A program made the translations under genes and the position numbers. A stretch of DNA of 64,000 nt, taken from NCBI RefSeq assembly GCF_011393335.1, contig NZ_CP049865.1:3607902-3671901 (forward strand). Reading direction: 5' to 3'. Below, one piece after another: positions 42,698-51,452 of this stretch. Within the stretch, counting starts at the first letter, position 1. Each line of letters begins with the position of its first letter. The DNA is from Propioniciclava coleopterorum (GTDB taxonomy: Bacteria > Actinomycetota > Actinomycetes > Propionibacteriales > Propionibacteriaceae). Under the pieces are notes generated by a model that saw nothing but the letters and a program-made list of their open reading frames with translations, made no database searches and was not told the origin of the DNA.

Positions 42698-44611
42698 GTG
42701 TCCGTGACGACCCCGCCGGGAATCTCCCCCGAGGATCCGCTGGCCCGCCGCGAGGGCTGGGCCGCGCTCGCCGACCGGATCCTGACGCGGGCGGCGGCCG
42801 ACGGCTCGCCGCTGCACGCGCGCGTGGTGCCCCCGACGACCTCCCCCGACCGGGCGGCCATCAGCGACGTCGACCAGCTTGAGGGGTTCGCGCGCACGTT
42901 CCTGCTCGCCGCCCTGCGCCTGGCCCAGCCGGACGCCGACGCCACCGCCCAGGACGCGCACGCCGCCTGGTTCCTCGCCGGGATCGCCGCCGGAGTGGAC
43001 CCCGCCTCGCCCGAGGCGTGGCCGCCGATCGAACACCACGGCCAGACCATGGTCGAGGCCGCCGTCATCGCGCTGGGGCTCCACGCCTCCCGCGCCGCGA
43101 CGTGGGACCGGCTGCCGGCGCGCGTCCAGGAGCAGGTCGTGGCCTGGTTCTCCACCGGCCGGGGACGCCGCTGCGCCGACAACAACCACGTGCTGCTCGG
43201 CGCCACGGTGCAGGCGTTCCTGGCCTCGGTGGGGGCCGACCATGACCGCACGGAGACCGAGTACGCGCTGGCGACGCTCGAGCGCTGGTACCGCGGCGAC
43301 GGCTGGTACACCGACGGCGAAGGCCGCCGCTTCGACCACTACAACGCGTTCACCTTCCACTTCTACCCCTGGTTCATCGACGACATGCTCGGCGTCCGCG
43401 ACCGGCAGCAGGTGTGGCGGGGGCGGTTGGCGTCCTTCCTGGGCGGCTACGCCTCCCTGATGGGGCGCGACGGGCGCCCGGTGCTGCAGGGCCGATCGCT
43501 GGCCTACCGCTGGGGCGTCCTGGGGCCGTTCTGGCTCGGCGCCGCGCTGGACGCTTCCCCGCTGTCGCCGGGGCGGACGCGCGCGCTGGCGGCGTCCCAG
43601 GTGCGCGCGTTCCTCGACGCCGGGGTGGCCGCCGACGGCCGGCTCAGCCTGGGCTGGCGCGGGGGCGAGTCGGCCTCGCTGCTGCAGCAGTACTCGATGG
43701 CCGGGTCGCCGCACTGGGCCAGCAAGGGATTCCTGGGGCTGCTGTGGCCCGACAGCCACCCGCTGTGGTCGGATCCGCTCGACGCGCCGCCGGTTCGTGA
43801 CCTGACCCCGCTGGCGGTCCCGGGCTTCCTGACGCACCGCGCCGCCGGACCGACCGTGCTGCTCAACCACGGCAGCGACGGTCATCCGCGTCACGACGAG
43901 CCCTGGTATCGCCGGCTGGCCTTCTCGGACGCGACCGTGCCCGTCGAGGTCGGCGGGGTGCGCGACAACAGCGTGGTCCCGCTCGGCGGGGCGTGGTCCG
44001 ACCGCGGGCTGCGCGGCGGCCTGACCGGCCCGGACTGGGCCTGCTCCCACCGCGTGGGCCGCGTCGGCGGGCGCGAGGTCCACCTGGACCTGCTGAGCGT
44101 GGTGCGCGGCGAGCACGAACTGCGCCTGGCTCGGGTGCGCGGGGCGGGCGAGCGCACCGTGCGGGTCAGCGGCTTCGCCGTCACCGGTGACACCGCCCCG
44201 ACCGTCGCGACCCACGGCGGGACGGCGTCGTGTGCGCTGCCCGGCCTGGTCTCGGAACTGACCCACCTGGACCTGGGCGCCGGCCCGGTCGCCGCGGAGG
44301 TCGGGCTCGCGGAGGTGGAGACCGCGCTCGGGACGCACACCGCCGTGCCCTACCTGGACGTGCCGCTGACCGGGGACGGCGACGTCGTCGCGGCGTTGGT
44401 GCGGCTCGGCGACGCGCCGGGCACCCCGGTGGAGGCGCCGGCGGTCCAGGCGGGCGACGAGGGCGTCGTCGTCACGTGGGGCGATCTGGTGCGCGTCGTG
44501 CCCTGGCCGCCGACCGACGCCTGGCCGGGCGACGCGCTCGACCAGGGCGTGTGGCAGCCGTGGCGGTCCGCGGGCGTCCTCCCGGTGAGCCGGGACGGGG
44601 TGCGGGCATGA
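42698..44611 (+). CDS. DUF2264 family protein (GH154-like glycoside hydrolase candidate)
   Basis: 637 residues, cytosolic. N-terminal two thirds form an alpha/alpha barrel with conserved aromatic/acidic motifs (CADNNHVLLGATVQAF, WYRGDGWYTDGEGRRFDHYNAFTFHFYPWF, GRSLAYRWGVLGPFWLGA); the C-terminal third is beta-rich. This matches DUF2264, a family with links to CAZy GH154 glucuronidases. A role in removing a uronic acid from imported disaccharides fits the PL8 lyase, but is inference. GTG start with AGGAGG 7-8 bases upstream. Overlaps the sulfatase gene by ATGA. Confidence 0.8.
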   Translation: MSVTTPPGISPEDPLARREGWAALADRILTRAAADGSPLHARVVPPTTSPDRAAISDVDQLEGFARTFLLAALRLAQPDADATAQDAHAAWFLAGIAAGVDPASPEAWPPIEHHGQTMVEAAVIALGLHASRAATWDRLPARVQEQVVAWFSTGRGRRCADNNHVLLGATVQAFLASVGADHDRTETEYALATLERWYRGDGWYTDGEGRRFDHYNAFTFHFYPWFIDDMLGVRDRQQVWRGRLASFLGGYASLMGRDGRPVLQGRSLAYRWGVLGPFWLGAALDASPLSPGRTRALAASQVRAFLDAGVAADGRLSLGWRGGESASLLQQYSMAGSPHWASKGFLGLLWPDSHPLWSDPLDAPPVRDLTPLAVPGFLTHRAAGPTVLLNHGSDGHPRHDEPWYRRLAFSDATVPVEVGGVRDNSVVPLGGAWSDRGLRGGLTGPDWACSHRVGRVGGREVHLDLLSVVRGEHELRLARVRGAGERTVRVSGFAVTGDTAPTVATHGGTASCALPGLVSELTHLDLGAGPVAAEVGLAEVETALGTHTAVPYLDVPLTGDGDVVAALVRLGDAPGTPVEAPAVQAGDEGVVVTWGDLVRVVPWPPTDAWPGDALDQGVWQPWRSAGVLPVSRDGVRA

Positions 44612-46011
44612 GCCGCCCCAACTTCGTCGTGATCCTGACCGACGACCAGGGCAGCTGGACGCGCTCCGCGCCCGAGGTGGTCACGCCCGCGATCGACGCT
44701 CTGGCGGCGGCCGGGACCGAGTTCACGTCCTTCTACTGCGCCTCGCCGGTGTGCTCGCCGGCGCGCGCCTCGATCCTGACCGGGACGCCGCCCTCGGCGC
44801 ACGGCGTCCACGACTGGCTGCGCGGCGACAACTCGGGCAACGACACCCGCGGCGTCCACTACCTCGCCGGGCTGGATACGACGCCCGCGGTGCTCGCCAG
44901 GGAGGGCTACGCCTGCGGCCATGCCGGCAAGTGGCACCTGGGCGACGCCCGGACGCCTGCGCCGGGATTCTCGCGCTGGTACGCCCACCGCGACGGCGGC
45001 GGGCCCTACTACGGCGCGCCCATGATCGCGGACGGCGTCGAGGCGACCGAGCCCGGCTACGTCACCGACGCCATCTCCGACCACGCGGTGGCGATGCTGA
45101 CCGACCTCGCGGCGCAGGAGGAGCCGTTCTACTTGGAGGTCACCTACACCGCGCCGCACTCGCCGTGGGGACCCGGCCAGCACCCGGCCGACCTGGTCTC
45201 GCTGTACGCCGACACCGACTTCCCCAGCGTCCCGGTGACCGAGCCGCATCCCTGGATGAACACCGCCCACACCGAGCTGATGGCCGGCTTCACCGACCGG
45301 CACGCCACGCTGTCGGGCTACTGCGCGGCGCTGTCGGGCGCCGATCGGGGCGTGGGCCGGCTGCTGGCCGCGCTCGAGGCGTCCGGACGCGGCGGGGAGA
45401 CGTACGTGATCTTCCACTCCGACAACGGCTTCGCCTGCGGCCACCATGGCTACTGGGGCAAGGGCAACGGCACCGCCCCGCTCAACGCGTGGGAACCGTC
45501 GGTGCTGGTGCCCTTCATCATCGCCGGCCCCGGCGTGGCGGCCGGACGCGTCGAGCCCGCGCCCACCAGCGCGCTGGCGTTGCACGCGACGATCCTCGAC
45601 CTGGCGGGCGTCCCCGACGCGTCGTCCGAGCCGGGCGACTCCCCCGCGATCGAGCCGTCCTTCGCGTCCCACCTGGACGGCCGCGCCGGCGAACCCGACC
45701 CGTCGGTGGTCGTCTGCGACGAGTACGGCGGGCTGCGCATGATCCGGCGCGGCGGGCTGAAGCTGATCGAGCGGCTCGAAGGCCCCGACGAGCTCTACGA
45801 CCTGGACGCGGACCCCGGCGAGGAGCACAACCTGATCGACGCGTCCTCGCACGTCGGCGTCCGGGCGGAGTTGCACGACGAGCTCGTCGCCTGGTTCGCC
45901 GCCCGCTGCGACCCCGACCGCGACGGCTGGCACCGGCCCGTCACCGGCTGGGGCCAGAACCACCCGGTCTTCGCGGAGGTGTCGGACGCGGAGCGTTACG
46001 CGTCCGGGTGA
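44608..46011 (+). CDS. Sulfatase (type I), copy 2
   Basis: 467 residues. ILTDDQ metal motif, maturation motif C-S-P-A-R at 49-53 followed by ASILTG, KWHLG, and HSDNG near residue 271. No signal peptide. Translationally coupled to the DUF2264 gene, suggesting desulfation and glycosidic cleavage of the same imported sugar. Confidence 0.92.
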   Translation: MSRPNFVVILTDDQGSWTRSAPEVVTPAIDALAAAGTEFTSFYCASPVCSPARASILTGTPPSAHGVHDWLRGDNSGNDTRGVHYLAGLDTTPAVLAREGYACGHAGKWHLGDARTPAPGFSRWYAHRDGGGPYYGAPMIADGVEATEPGYVTDAISDHAVAMLTDLAAQEEPFYLEVTYTAPHSPWGPGQHPADLVSLYADTDFPSVPVTEPHPWMNTAHTELMAGFTDRHATLSGYCAALSGADRGVGRLLAALEASGRGGETYVIFHSDNGFACGHHGYWGKGNGTAPLNAWEPSVLVPFIIAGPGVAAGRVEPAPTSALALHATILDLAGVPDASSEPGDSPAIEPSFASHLDGRAGEPDPSVVVCDEYGGLRMIRRGGLKLIERLEGPDELYDLDADPGEEHNLIDASSHVGVRAELHDELVAWFAARCDPDRDGWHRPVTGWGQNHPVFAEVSDAERYASG

Positions 46012-46078
46012 GCGCCCCGCGTTCGGGGCCTGGCGCTTGGGCGCTGGCTGGTCATCGCTGCACCGGGGTGCCGGGCGC

Positions 46079-46500
46079 AGTCGCTCGTCGCAAACGGGGG
46101 CGGCTCGTCGCAAGCGGGGGCGTCTCGTCGCGAACGGGGGCGTCTCGTCGTAGGCGGGGCGGTTCGTCGTAATCGCGGCGACTCATCGCAACGAGTGCGG
46201 CTCCCCAACCCCACGGCCCCCAGAATCGCAGTCGCCCCCTTGGCGCCAGTTGCCCACGCAGGAACGGGGGCAACTGACCCAAGCGCGGGCGGCTCGTCGC
46301 AAACGCGGGCGACTCGTCACAAACACGGGCGGCTTCCCAGCACCCACGGCCCCGAAAACGCAGTCGCCCCCCTTAGCGCCAGTCGCCCACGCAGGAACGG
46401 GGGCAACTGACCCAAGCGGGGCGGCTCGTCGCAAACGCGGGCGACTCGACGCAAACGCGGGCGACTCGACGCAAACGCGGGCGACTCCCCGGCGCAGTGG
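46079..46500. repeat. Array of 20-bp GC-rich repeats, family A, with a 76-bp duplicated block
   Basis: The 543-base gap between convergent sulfatase genes holds about a dozen copies of a 20-bp unit, consensus GGGCGRCTCGTCGCAAACGC, in tandem runs at 46079-46195, 46282-46335 and 46415-46490. Between them a 76-bp block occurs twice (46210-46285 and 46343-46418), period 133 bp. Each block contains a hairpin, stem AGTTGCCC / GGGCAACT in copy 1 (46248-46275). The same 20-bp unit occurs at 18681-18740. No spacers, so not CRISPR. Function unknown. Confidence 0.8.
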
Positions 46501-46554
46501 CGCGCCGCGCCCGGCCACGCGCCCGCGCGCCGGACGCTCCGCGTCCGCCCGGGG

Positions 46555-47934
46555 TCAGGCGAGCTGGGCCTCCCAGGCTTCGTGGCGGGCGGTGAGGTCG
46601 GCGACGACATCCGGACGCGCGGCGGCGAGGTCGGTCGACTCCGACAGGTCGTCGCCCAGGTGGGCCAGGAACAACCCCGAGCCCATCGGGGCGTGCTCGG
46701 TGGCGGTGATCTCGGCGGCCTCGGTGTTGCCGGGCTCGACGTAGGAGAGCTTCCAGTCGCCGCGCCGGACGGCCCACGCCCAGCCCGTCGACCAGTGCAA
46801 TTCGTCGTGGCCGGACTCGTCGGCGCCGCGGAGCAGCGACCACTGGTCCAGGCCGTCGGTGTCGCCGGCCACCGGGGTCCCGGACGCCGCCACCAGCGTC
46901 GGCACGAGGTCGAGGGAGGACACCAGGCCCTCGCGCGTCTCCCCCGCCGGGACGCCGCCGGCGGGCCAGCGCACCACGAACGGGACGCGGATCCCGCCCT
47001 CCCACAGCGTGTACTTAGTGCCGCGCAGGGCGCCGTTGTCGCCGTAGTTGCACGGCGACCCGCCGTTGTCGGTGAGGTAGACCACCACGGTGTCCTCGGC
47101 GAGCCCCGACGCGTCGAGGGTGGCCAGCAGCCGTCCGATCGCGGCGTCCATCAGCTCCAGTTGGGCGAGGTAGTACTCCCGGCCGTGCTCGAGGTTGGGC
47201 GCGATCACGTCGTCGTACCACTCCAGGTACGGCTGCGCGTCGGCGTCCCAGTCGGTGTGGGCGGGCAGGCCGCGGCGCGCCAGTTCCTCGGCGGGAAGCT
47301 GCCAGCAGAAGTTGTGGACCGCGTTGAACGCCACCATCGCGAACCACGGCTGGTCGGCGTGCTCGGCGATGAAGTCCTGGGCGCGTCCCTCGATCAGATC
47401 GGTGAGGAACCCGGGCGGCGCGACCTCGTCGTCGCCGTCCCAGAGCGTGCCGACGCCCATGAAGCCGGCCGCCTCGCCGTACTCCGCCGCGTCCGCCTCA
47501 CCCCGGCGCAGGTAGTTGAGCCGACCCTTGTGGAAGTGCGACAGCCCGTAGAAGGACTCGTCGAAGCCGTGGTGCGGCGGGCAGGACCGGCTGCCGGGCG
47601 CGTCCGAGGTGCCGTAGTGCACCTTGCCGAAGTAGCCGGTCGCGTAGTCGCGCGCCTTCAGGTGCTCCGCGAGCGTCAGGACGCCGTCGGGCGCGAACGT
47701 CGAGGACTCGAACCAGCGCGCACCCCAGCGCGCCTGATGCTGCCGGTGATCATGCCGGCGCGACGCGATCGGCGCGCTGACGTAGGCCTCGGTGCAGGTG
47801 ACCCCCTCGGCGGCGAGCCGGTCCAGGGCCGGGGTGGCGAACTCGGGCGAGGGCCCGCGGTCGGCGTAGCCGTGGTCGTCGGAGACGATCAGCAGGATGT
47901 TCGGACGCCGGGACGCCCCCGCCCCCGACGTCAC
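46555..47934 (-). CDS. Sulfatase family protein without the C-x-P-x-R active site, copy 3
   Basis: 459 residues, alkaline phosphatase-like. Metal motifs VSDDHG and YLTDNGG, substrate-binding GKVHYG and the C-terminal domain are normal. At the place of the maturation motif the sequence reads SAPIASRRHDHRQHQARW: Cys is replaced by Ala57 and the Pro/Arg and following GMITG are scrambled. Reading the next frame over GCCGGCATGATCACCGG gives AGMITG, the normal continuation, so two indels totalling 9 bases appear to have erased the motif while keeping the frame. Either inactive or mis-sequenced. GTG start overlaps the mutase stop. Confidence 0.82.
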   Translation of the reverse strand: MTSGAGASRRPNILLIVSDDHGYADRGPSPEFATPALDRLAAEGVTCTEAYVSAPIASRRHDHRQHQARWGARWFESSTFAPDGVLTLAEHLKARDYATGYFGKVHYGTSDAPGSRSCPPHHGFDESFYGLSHFHKGRLNYLRRGEADAAEYGEAAGFMGVGTLWDGDDEVAPPGFLTDLIEGRAQDFIAEHADQPWFAMVAFNAVHNFCWQLPAEELARRGLPAHTDWDADAQPYLEWYDDVIAPNLEHGREYYLAQLELMDAAIGRLLATLDASGLAEDTVVVYLTDNGGSPCNYGDNGALRGTKYTLWEGGIRVPFVVRWPAGGVPAGETREGLVSSLDLVPTLVAASGTPVAGDTDGLDQWSLLRGADESGHDELHWSTGWAWAVRRGDWKLSYVEPGNTEAAEITATEHAPMGSGLFLAHLGDDLSESTDLAAARPDVVADLTARHEAWEAQLA

Positions 47935-49346
47935 GCCAGCCCCAGGTGCGAGGCGACCCGGCGGCTGACGCGCTCGGCCTCCTCCAGGGTGGGCATCTCG
48001 CAGAACACCCGCAGCACGGGTTCGGTGCCGGAGAACCGGATCGTCACCCAGCCGCCGTTGGCGAAGTACACCTTGCAGCCGTCCTCCCAGCCGATCCGCT
48101 CGACCTCGAGCCCGAAGTCGGGCAGGTCGCGGTCGACGAAGACCCGGCGCTCGAGGTCGGCCTTGCGCTCGCCCTCGAAGTGGTAGGCGTCCTCGGTCAT
48201 CTCAAGGCGGCCGTACTTGTCCAGGATGTCGGCGTACAGCTCCGACAGCTTCTTGCCCGACGCCGCGACCATCTCCACCAGCAGGCTGCCGGCGTAGACG
48301 CCGTCCTTGCCGGCGATGTGGCCGCGCACGGTCAGGCCTCCGGAGGACTCGCCGCCGATCACGGCGTCGGTCTCGGTCATCTTCGAGGAGATCCACTTGA
48401 AGCCCACCGGCACCTCGTGGCAGACCTCGCCGTGCGCCTCGGCGACCCGGTCGAGCAGGTGGGTGGTCGACATGTTGCGGACCGCGGGTCCGGTCCAGCC
48501 CTTGCCGGTCAGCAGGTAGTCGTACAGCAGCACCAGGATCTGGTTCGGGTGCAGGAAGTGGCCCTCGTCGTCGATGATGCCGAGCCGGTCGGCGTCCCCG
48601 TCGGTGGCGATCCCGAGGTCGGCCCTGCGCTCCAGCACGGCCTGCCGCAGTGGCTCCAGCGTCGCGGCGGTCGGCGAGGGCAGGCGTCCGCCGAACAGCG
48701 CGTCGTGCCGGTCGTTGATGACGTCGACCTGGCAGCGCGCGGTCATCAGCACGGTCTGCAGGGAGGTCTGCGCGACGCCGAACATCGGGTCGAGCACGAT
48801 GTGCAGGTGGCGGTGCCGGATGGTCTCCATGTCGAGCTTGTCGATGATGGAGTCCAGGTACCAGTTGAGGGAGGTCTGCAGCGTCAGCAGCGGGTGCCCG
48901 TCGACCTCGTCGGGCGCCACGGCGCGCACCTGCGCGTCCGTCAGCGCGTTCGCGCGGTCGGCCACGGCGTCGGTGACCGCCACCTCGGCGTCCCGGCCGC
49001 CCTCGGTGAAGATCTTGATGCCGTTGTACAGCGCCGGGTTGTGGCTCGCGGTGATGGCGACGCCGTACGCGCAGTCCTTGTCGCGCACCGTCCACATGAA
49101 CATCGGCGTCGGGGCCGCGCGGGCGATCAGCGTCACCGGGACGCCGTTGCCGAGGAACACCTCGACGGCCCACCGGGACGCCTCCTCCGACAGGAAGCGG
49201 CGGTCGTGACCCACCACGACGCCGCGGTCGGCCACCCCCTCGGCCGCCATGCGGTCGCAGAGGGCCTGGATGATGAGGCGCACGTTCGCGCGGGTGAAGC
49301 CGTCGCCGATGATCTCGCGCCAGCCGCCGGTCCCGAAGTTGATCAT
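47931..49346 (-). CDS. Phosphoglucomutase/phosphomannomutase family protein
   Basis: 471 residues, alpha-D-phosphohexomutase. All four site motifs are present: phosphoserine loop TASHNP, metal loop DGDADR, sugar loop GGESSGG and phosphate loop RFSGTEP. Interconverts hexose-1-phosphate and hexose-6-phosphate. Upstream of sulfatase 3 on the minus strand, divergent from the nucleotidyltransferase/kinase genes, with an operator-like palindrome between, so it probably processes the sugar-1-phosphate made by the kinase. Confidence 0.9.
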   Translation of the reverse strand: MINFGTGGWREIIGDGFTRANVRLIIQALCDRMAAEGVADRGVVVGHDRRFLSEEASRWAVEVFLGNGVPVTLIARAAPTPMFMWTVRDKDCAYGVAITASHNPALYNGIKIFTEGGRDAEVAVTDAVADRANALTDAQVRAVAPDEVDGHPLLTLQTSLNWYLDSIIDKLDMETIRHRHLHIVLDPMFGVAQTSLQTVLMTARCQVDVINDRHDALFGGRLPSPTAATLEPLRQAVLERRADLGIATDGDADRLGIIDDEGHFLHPNQILVLLYDYLLTGKGWTGPAVRNMSTTHLLDRVAEAHGEVCHEVPVGFKWISSKMTETDAVIGGESSGGLTVRGHIAGKDGVYAGSLLVEMVAASGKKLSELYADILDKYGRLEMTEDAYHFEGERKADLERRVFVDRDLPDFGLEVERIGWEDGCKVYFANGGWVTIRFSGTEPVLRVFCEMPTLEEAERVSRRVASHLGLA

Positions 49347-49374
49347 GGCCTCACCCTAGCCTTTCGATGGACAC

Positions 49375-49395
49375 TTTGGAAAGAGTCTTTCTAAA
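49375..49395. promoter_or_regulatory. Palindromic operator candidate (ROK-type) between mutase and nucleotidyltransferase genes
   Basis: 21-bp palindrome, TTTGGAAAGA-G-TCTTTCTAAA, with 9 of 10 base pairs symmetric. It lies in the 76-base divergent gap, 29 bases from the mutase start and 28 from the nucleotidyltransferase start. The ROK regulator is encoded two genes downstream and is the natural candidate to bind it, coordinating both arms. Confidence 0.65.
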
Positions 49396-49422
49396 CAGCC
49401 GATTCTCTGCCACGATGAGCAT

Positions 49423-50247
49423 GTGGACACTTCAACCAGCGATCTCACCACCGCCGTCATCATGGCCCGCGGCCTCGGGACCCGGATGCGCAAGGAAGCC
49501 GCCGGCGTCGAGCTCAACGGCACCCAGCAGGCCATGGCCGACCGCGGCCTCAAGGGCATGATCGACGTCGGACGCCCGTTCCTCGATCACGTGATCAGCG
49601 CCATCGCCGACGCCGGCATCACCGACGTCGTGCTCGTCATCGGCCCCGAGCACGAGGAGATCCGCCGCTACTACGACGAGATGCCCAAGGAGCGCGTCGG
49701 CGTCACCTTCGCCGTCCAGGAGCGCCCGCTCGGCACCGCCGACGCCCTCCTCGCCGCCCGGGACGCCGTGGGCGAGCGCCGGTTCCTGCTGCTGAACTCC
49801 GACAACCACTACCCCACCGCCGCGCTCGCCGCGCTGCGGGAGTGCCCCGGCGACGCGCTCGTCGGCTTCGACCCGGCCGGGCTCTCGGAGAAGGGCAACA
49901 TCCCCGCCGACCGCGTGAAGGCGTTCGCGCTGCTCGAGGCGTCGCCCGAGGGGCGGCTGACCGGGATCGTGGAGAAGCCGGACCCCGAGACGCTGGCCCG
50001 GTTCGGCACCGACGCCCGCGTCAGCATGAACTGCTACGCCTTCACCCCGGGCATCTTCGACTTCGCGGCCGCCGTCGAGCCCTCGCCGCGCGGGGAGTAC
50101 GAACTCACCGACGCCGTCCGGCTCGCCCTGGCGGCCGGCGTCCCCTTCGACGTCGTGCCGAGTTCGGACGGCGTGCTGGACATGTCCGAGCGCGCCGACG
50201 TCGCCTCGGTCGCCGCCGCCCTGTCCGGGAGCGAGGTGTCCCTATGA
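49423..50247 (+). CDS. Sugar-1-phosphate nucleotidyltransferase
   Basis: 274 residues. N-terminal signature MARGLGTRMRKE (GxGTRxR), LLLNSDNHYP in the metal/product loop, and VEKPDPETLARFG. Forms an NDP-sugar from a sugar-1-phosphate and NTP. GTG start; other frames give no homology. Overlaps the GHMP kinase gene by ATGA, so kinase product is probably its substrate. Specific sugar and nucleotide unknown. Confidence 0.88.
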   Translation: MDTSTSDLTTAVIMARGLGTRMRKEAAGVELNGTQQAMADRGLKGMIDVGRPFLDHVISAIADAGITDVVLVIGPEHEEIRRYYDEMPKERVGVTFAVQERPLGTADALLAARDAVGERRFLLLNSDNHYPTAALAALRECPGDALVGFDPAGLSEKGNIPADRVKAFALLEASPEGRLTGIVEKPDPETLARFGTDARVSMNCYAFTPGIFDFAAAVEPSPRGEYELTDAVRLALAAGVPFDVVPSSDGVLDMSERADVASVAAALSGSEVSL

Positions 50248-51452
50248 CGAGCTGGTTCTCGCCCGGGCGCATCGAGGTGCTGGGCAAGCACACCGACTAC
50301 GCGGGCGGGCGCAGCCTCATCGCCGCCCTCGACCGCGGCGTCACCGCCACCGTGACCGCCGAGCCCGACGGGGCCGTCGCCCACAGCGCGGCGATGCCCG
50401 ACGAGGTCGACCTCCGCGACCCGGCACCGCTGCCGTCCGGGCACTGGGGCAACTACGTCAAGGCCGCCTTCACCCGCCTGGAGCTGAACTTCGGCGCGCT
50501 GCAGCCGTGCCGGATCGAGATCGACTCCACCCTCCCGCTCGCGAGCGGCATGAGCAGTTCGTCGGCGGTCGTGGTCGCGTCCGCGCTCGCCCTGGCGCAC
50601 CACAACGGACTGACCTCCGACCCACGGTGGACGGCCGAGATCACCTCCGACGAGGCGCTGGCCACCTACCTGGCCTGCGTCGAGAACGGGTCCGGCTTCG
50701 GCACCCTGGCCGGCCACACCGGCGTGGGCACCCGCGGCGGCTCCGAGGACCACACCGCGATGATCTGCTCCCGGCCCGACGAACTGGGCGTGTTCAGCTT
50801 CACCGACCGCGTCCCCGCCCGTGAGCGCACCATCGCGTTCCCCGAGGACCTGCGGTTCGTCGTCGTCATGAGCGGGGTGCTCGCCGAGAAGACCGGCCCC
50901 GCGCTGGCCCAGTACAACCGCTCCTCCGAGCTCGCCCGCTCCATCATCGCCGCCTGGAACGCCGCCACCGGACGCGCCGACGCGAACATCGGCCAGGCGC
51001 TGCGCAGCGGCGCGGACGCCCGCGCCGACCTGACCGCCCTCGTGGCGCAGGACGCCGACCTGGCCACCCGCCTGGAGCAGTTCCTCGTCGAGTCCGAGGA
51101 CATCATCCCCGGCGCGGCGGACGCCCTGCAGCGCGGCGACCTCGGCACCTTCGGCGCGCTCGTAGACGCCTCGCAGCGTGCGGCCGACCTCGGCCTGGGC
51201 AACCAGATCGACGAGACCCGCCACCTGGCCGCCTCCGCCCGACGGCAGGGCGCGCACGCGGCGTCCGCTTTCGGCGCCGGCTACGGGGGAAGCGTCTGGG
51301 CGCTCGTCCGGCGTCCGGACGCCGACGCGTTCGCCACCGACTGGCTCGGCGAGTACCTGGCGGCCTATCCGCAGCACGCCGACACCGCCAGCGTCCTGGT
51401 CACCCGCCCCCGCGGCGGCGTCCGTGACGTGGCGCCGCACCTGGCAGGATGA
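50244..51452 (+). CDS. GHMP family sugar kinase (galactokinase-like)
   Basis: 402 residues. Galactokinase-type substrate motif GRIEVLGKHTDYAGG (8-22), ATP loop PLASGMSSSSA (98-108), and C-terminal GAGYGGSVWAL. Phosphorylates the anomeric OH of an imported sugar. Galactose, GalNAc, a uronic acid or fucose are all possible. Flanked by overlapping genes for a nucleotidyltransferase and a ROK regulator, with a divergent mutase: a small sugar-1-phosphate salvage module inside the sulfatase locus. Confidence 0.88.
   Translation: MTSWFSPGRIEVLGKHTDYAGGRSLIAALDRGVTATVTAEPDGAVAHSAAMPDEVDLRDPAPLPSGHWGNYVKAAFTRLELNFGALQPCRIEIDSTLPLASGMSSSSAVVVASALALAHHNGLTSDPRWTAEITSDEALATYLACVENGSGFGTLAGHTGVGTRGGSEDHTAMICSRPDELGVFSFTDRVPARERTIAFPEDLRFVVVMSGVLAEKTGPALAQYNRSSELARSIIAAWNAATGRADANIGQALRSGADARADLTALVAQDADLATRLEQFLVESEDIIPGAADALQRGDLGTFGALVDASQRAADLGLGNQIDETRHLAASARRQGAHAASAFGAGYGGSVWALVRRPDADAFATDWLGEYLAAYPQHADTASVLVTRPRGGVRDVAPHLAG

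Noticed and set aside
46079..46500. Possible CRISPR array
   Set aside because: Units are directly adjacent with no unique spacers, and no cas genes are nearby.
46052..46610. Several 70-110 residue ORFs in the sulfatase gap
   Set aside because: They are translations of the 20-bp repeats (repeated RPRLRR-type peptides) and not genes.
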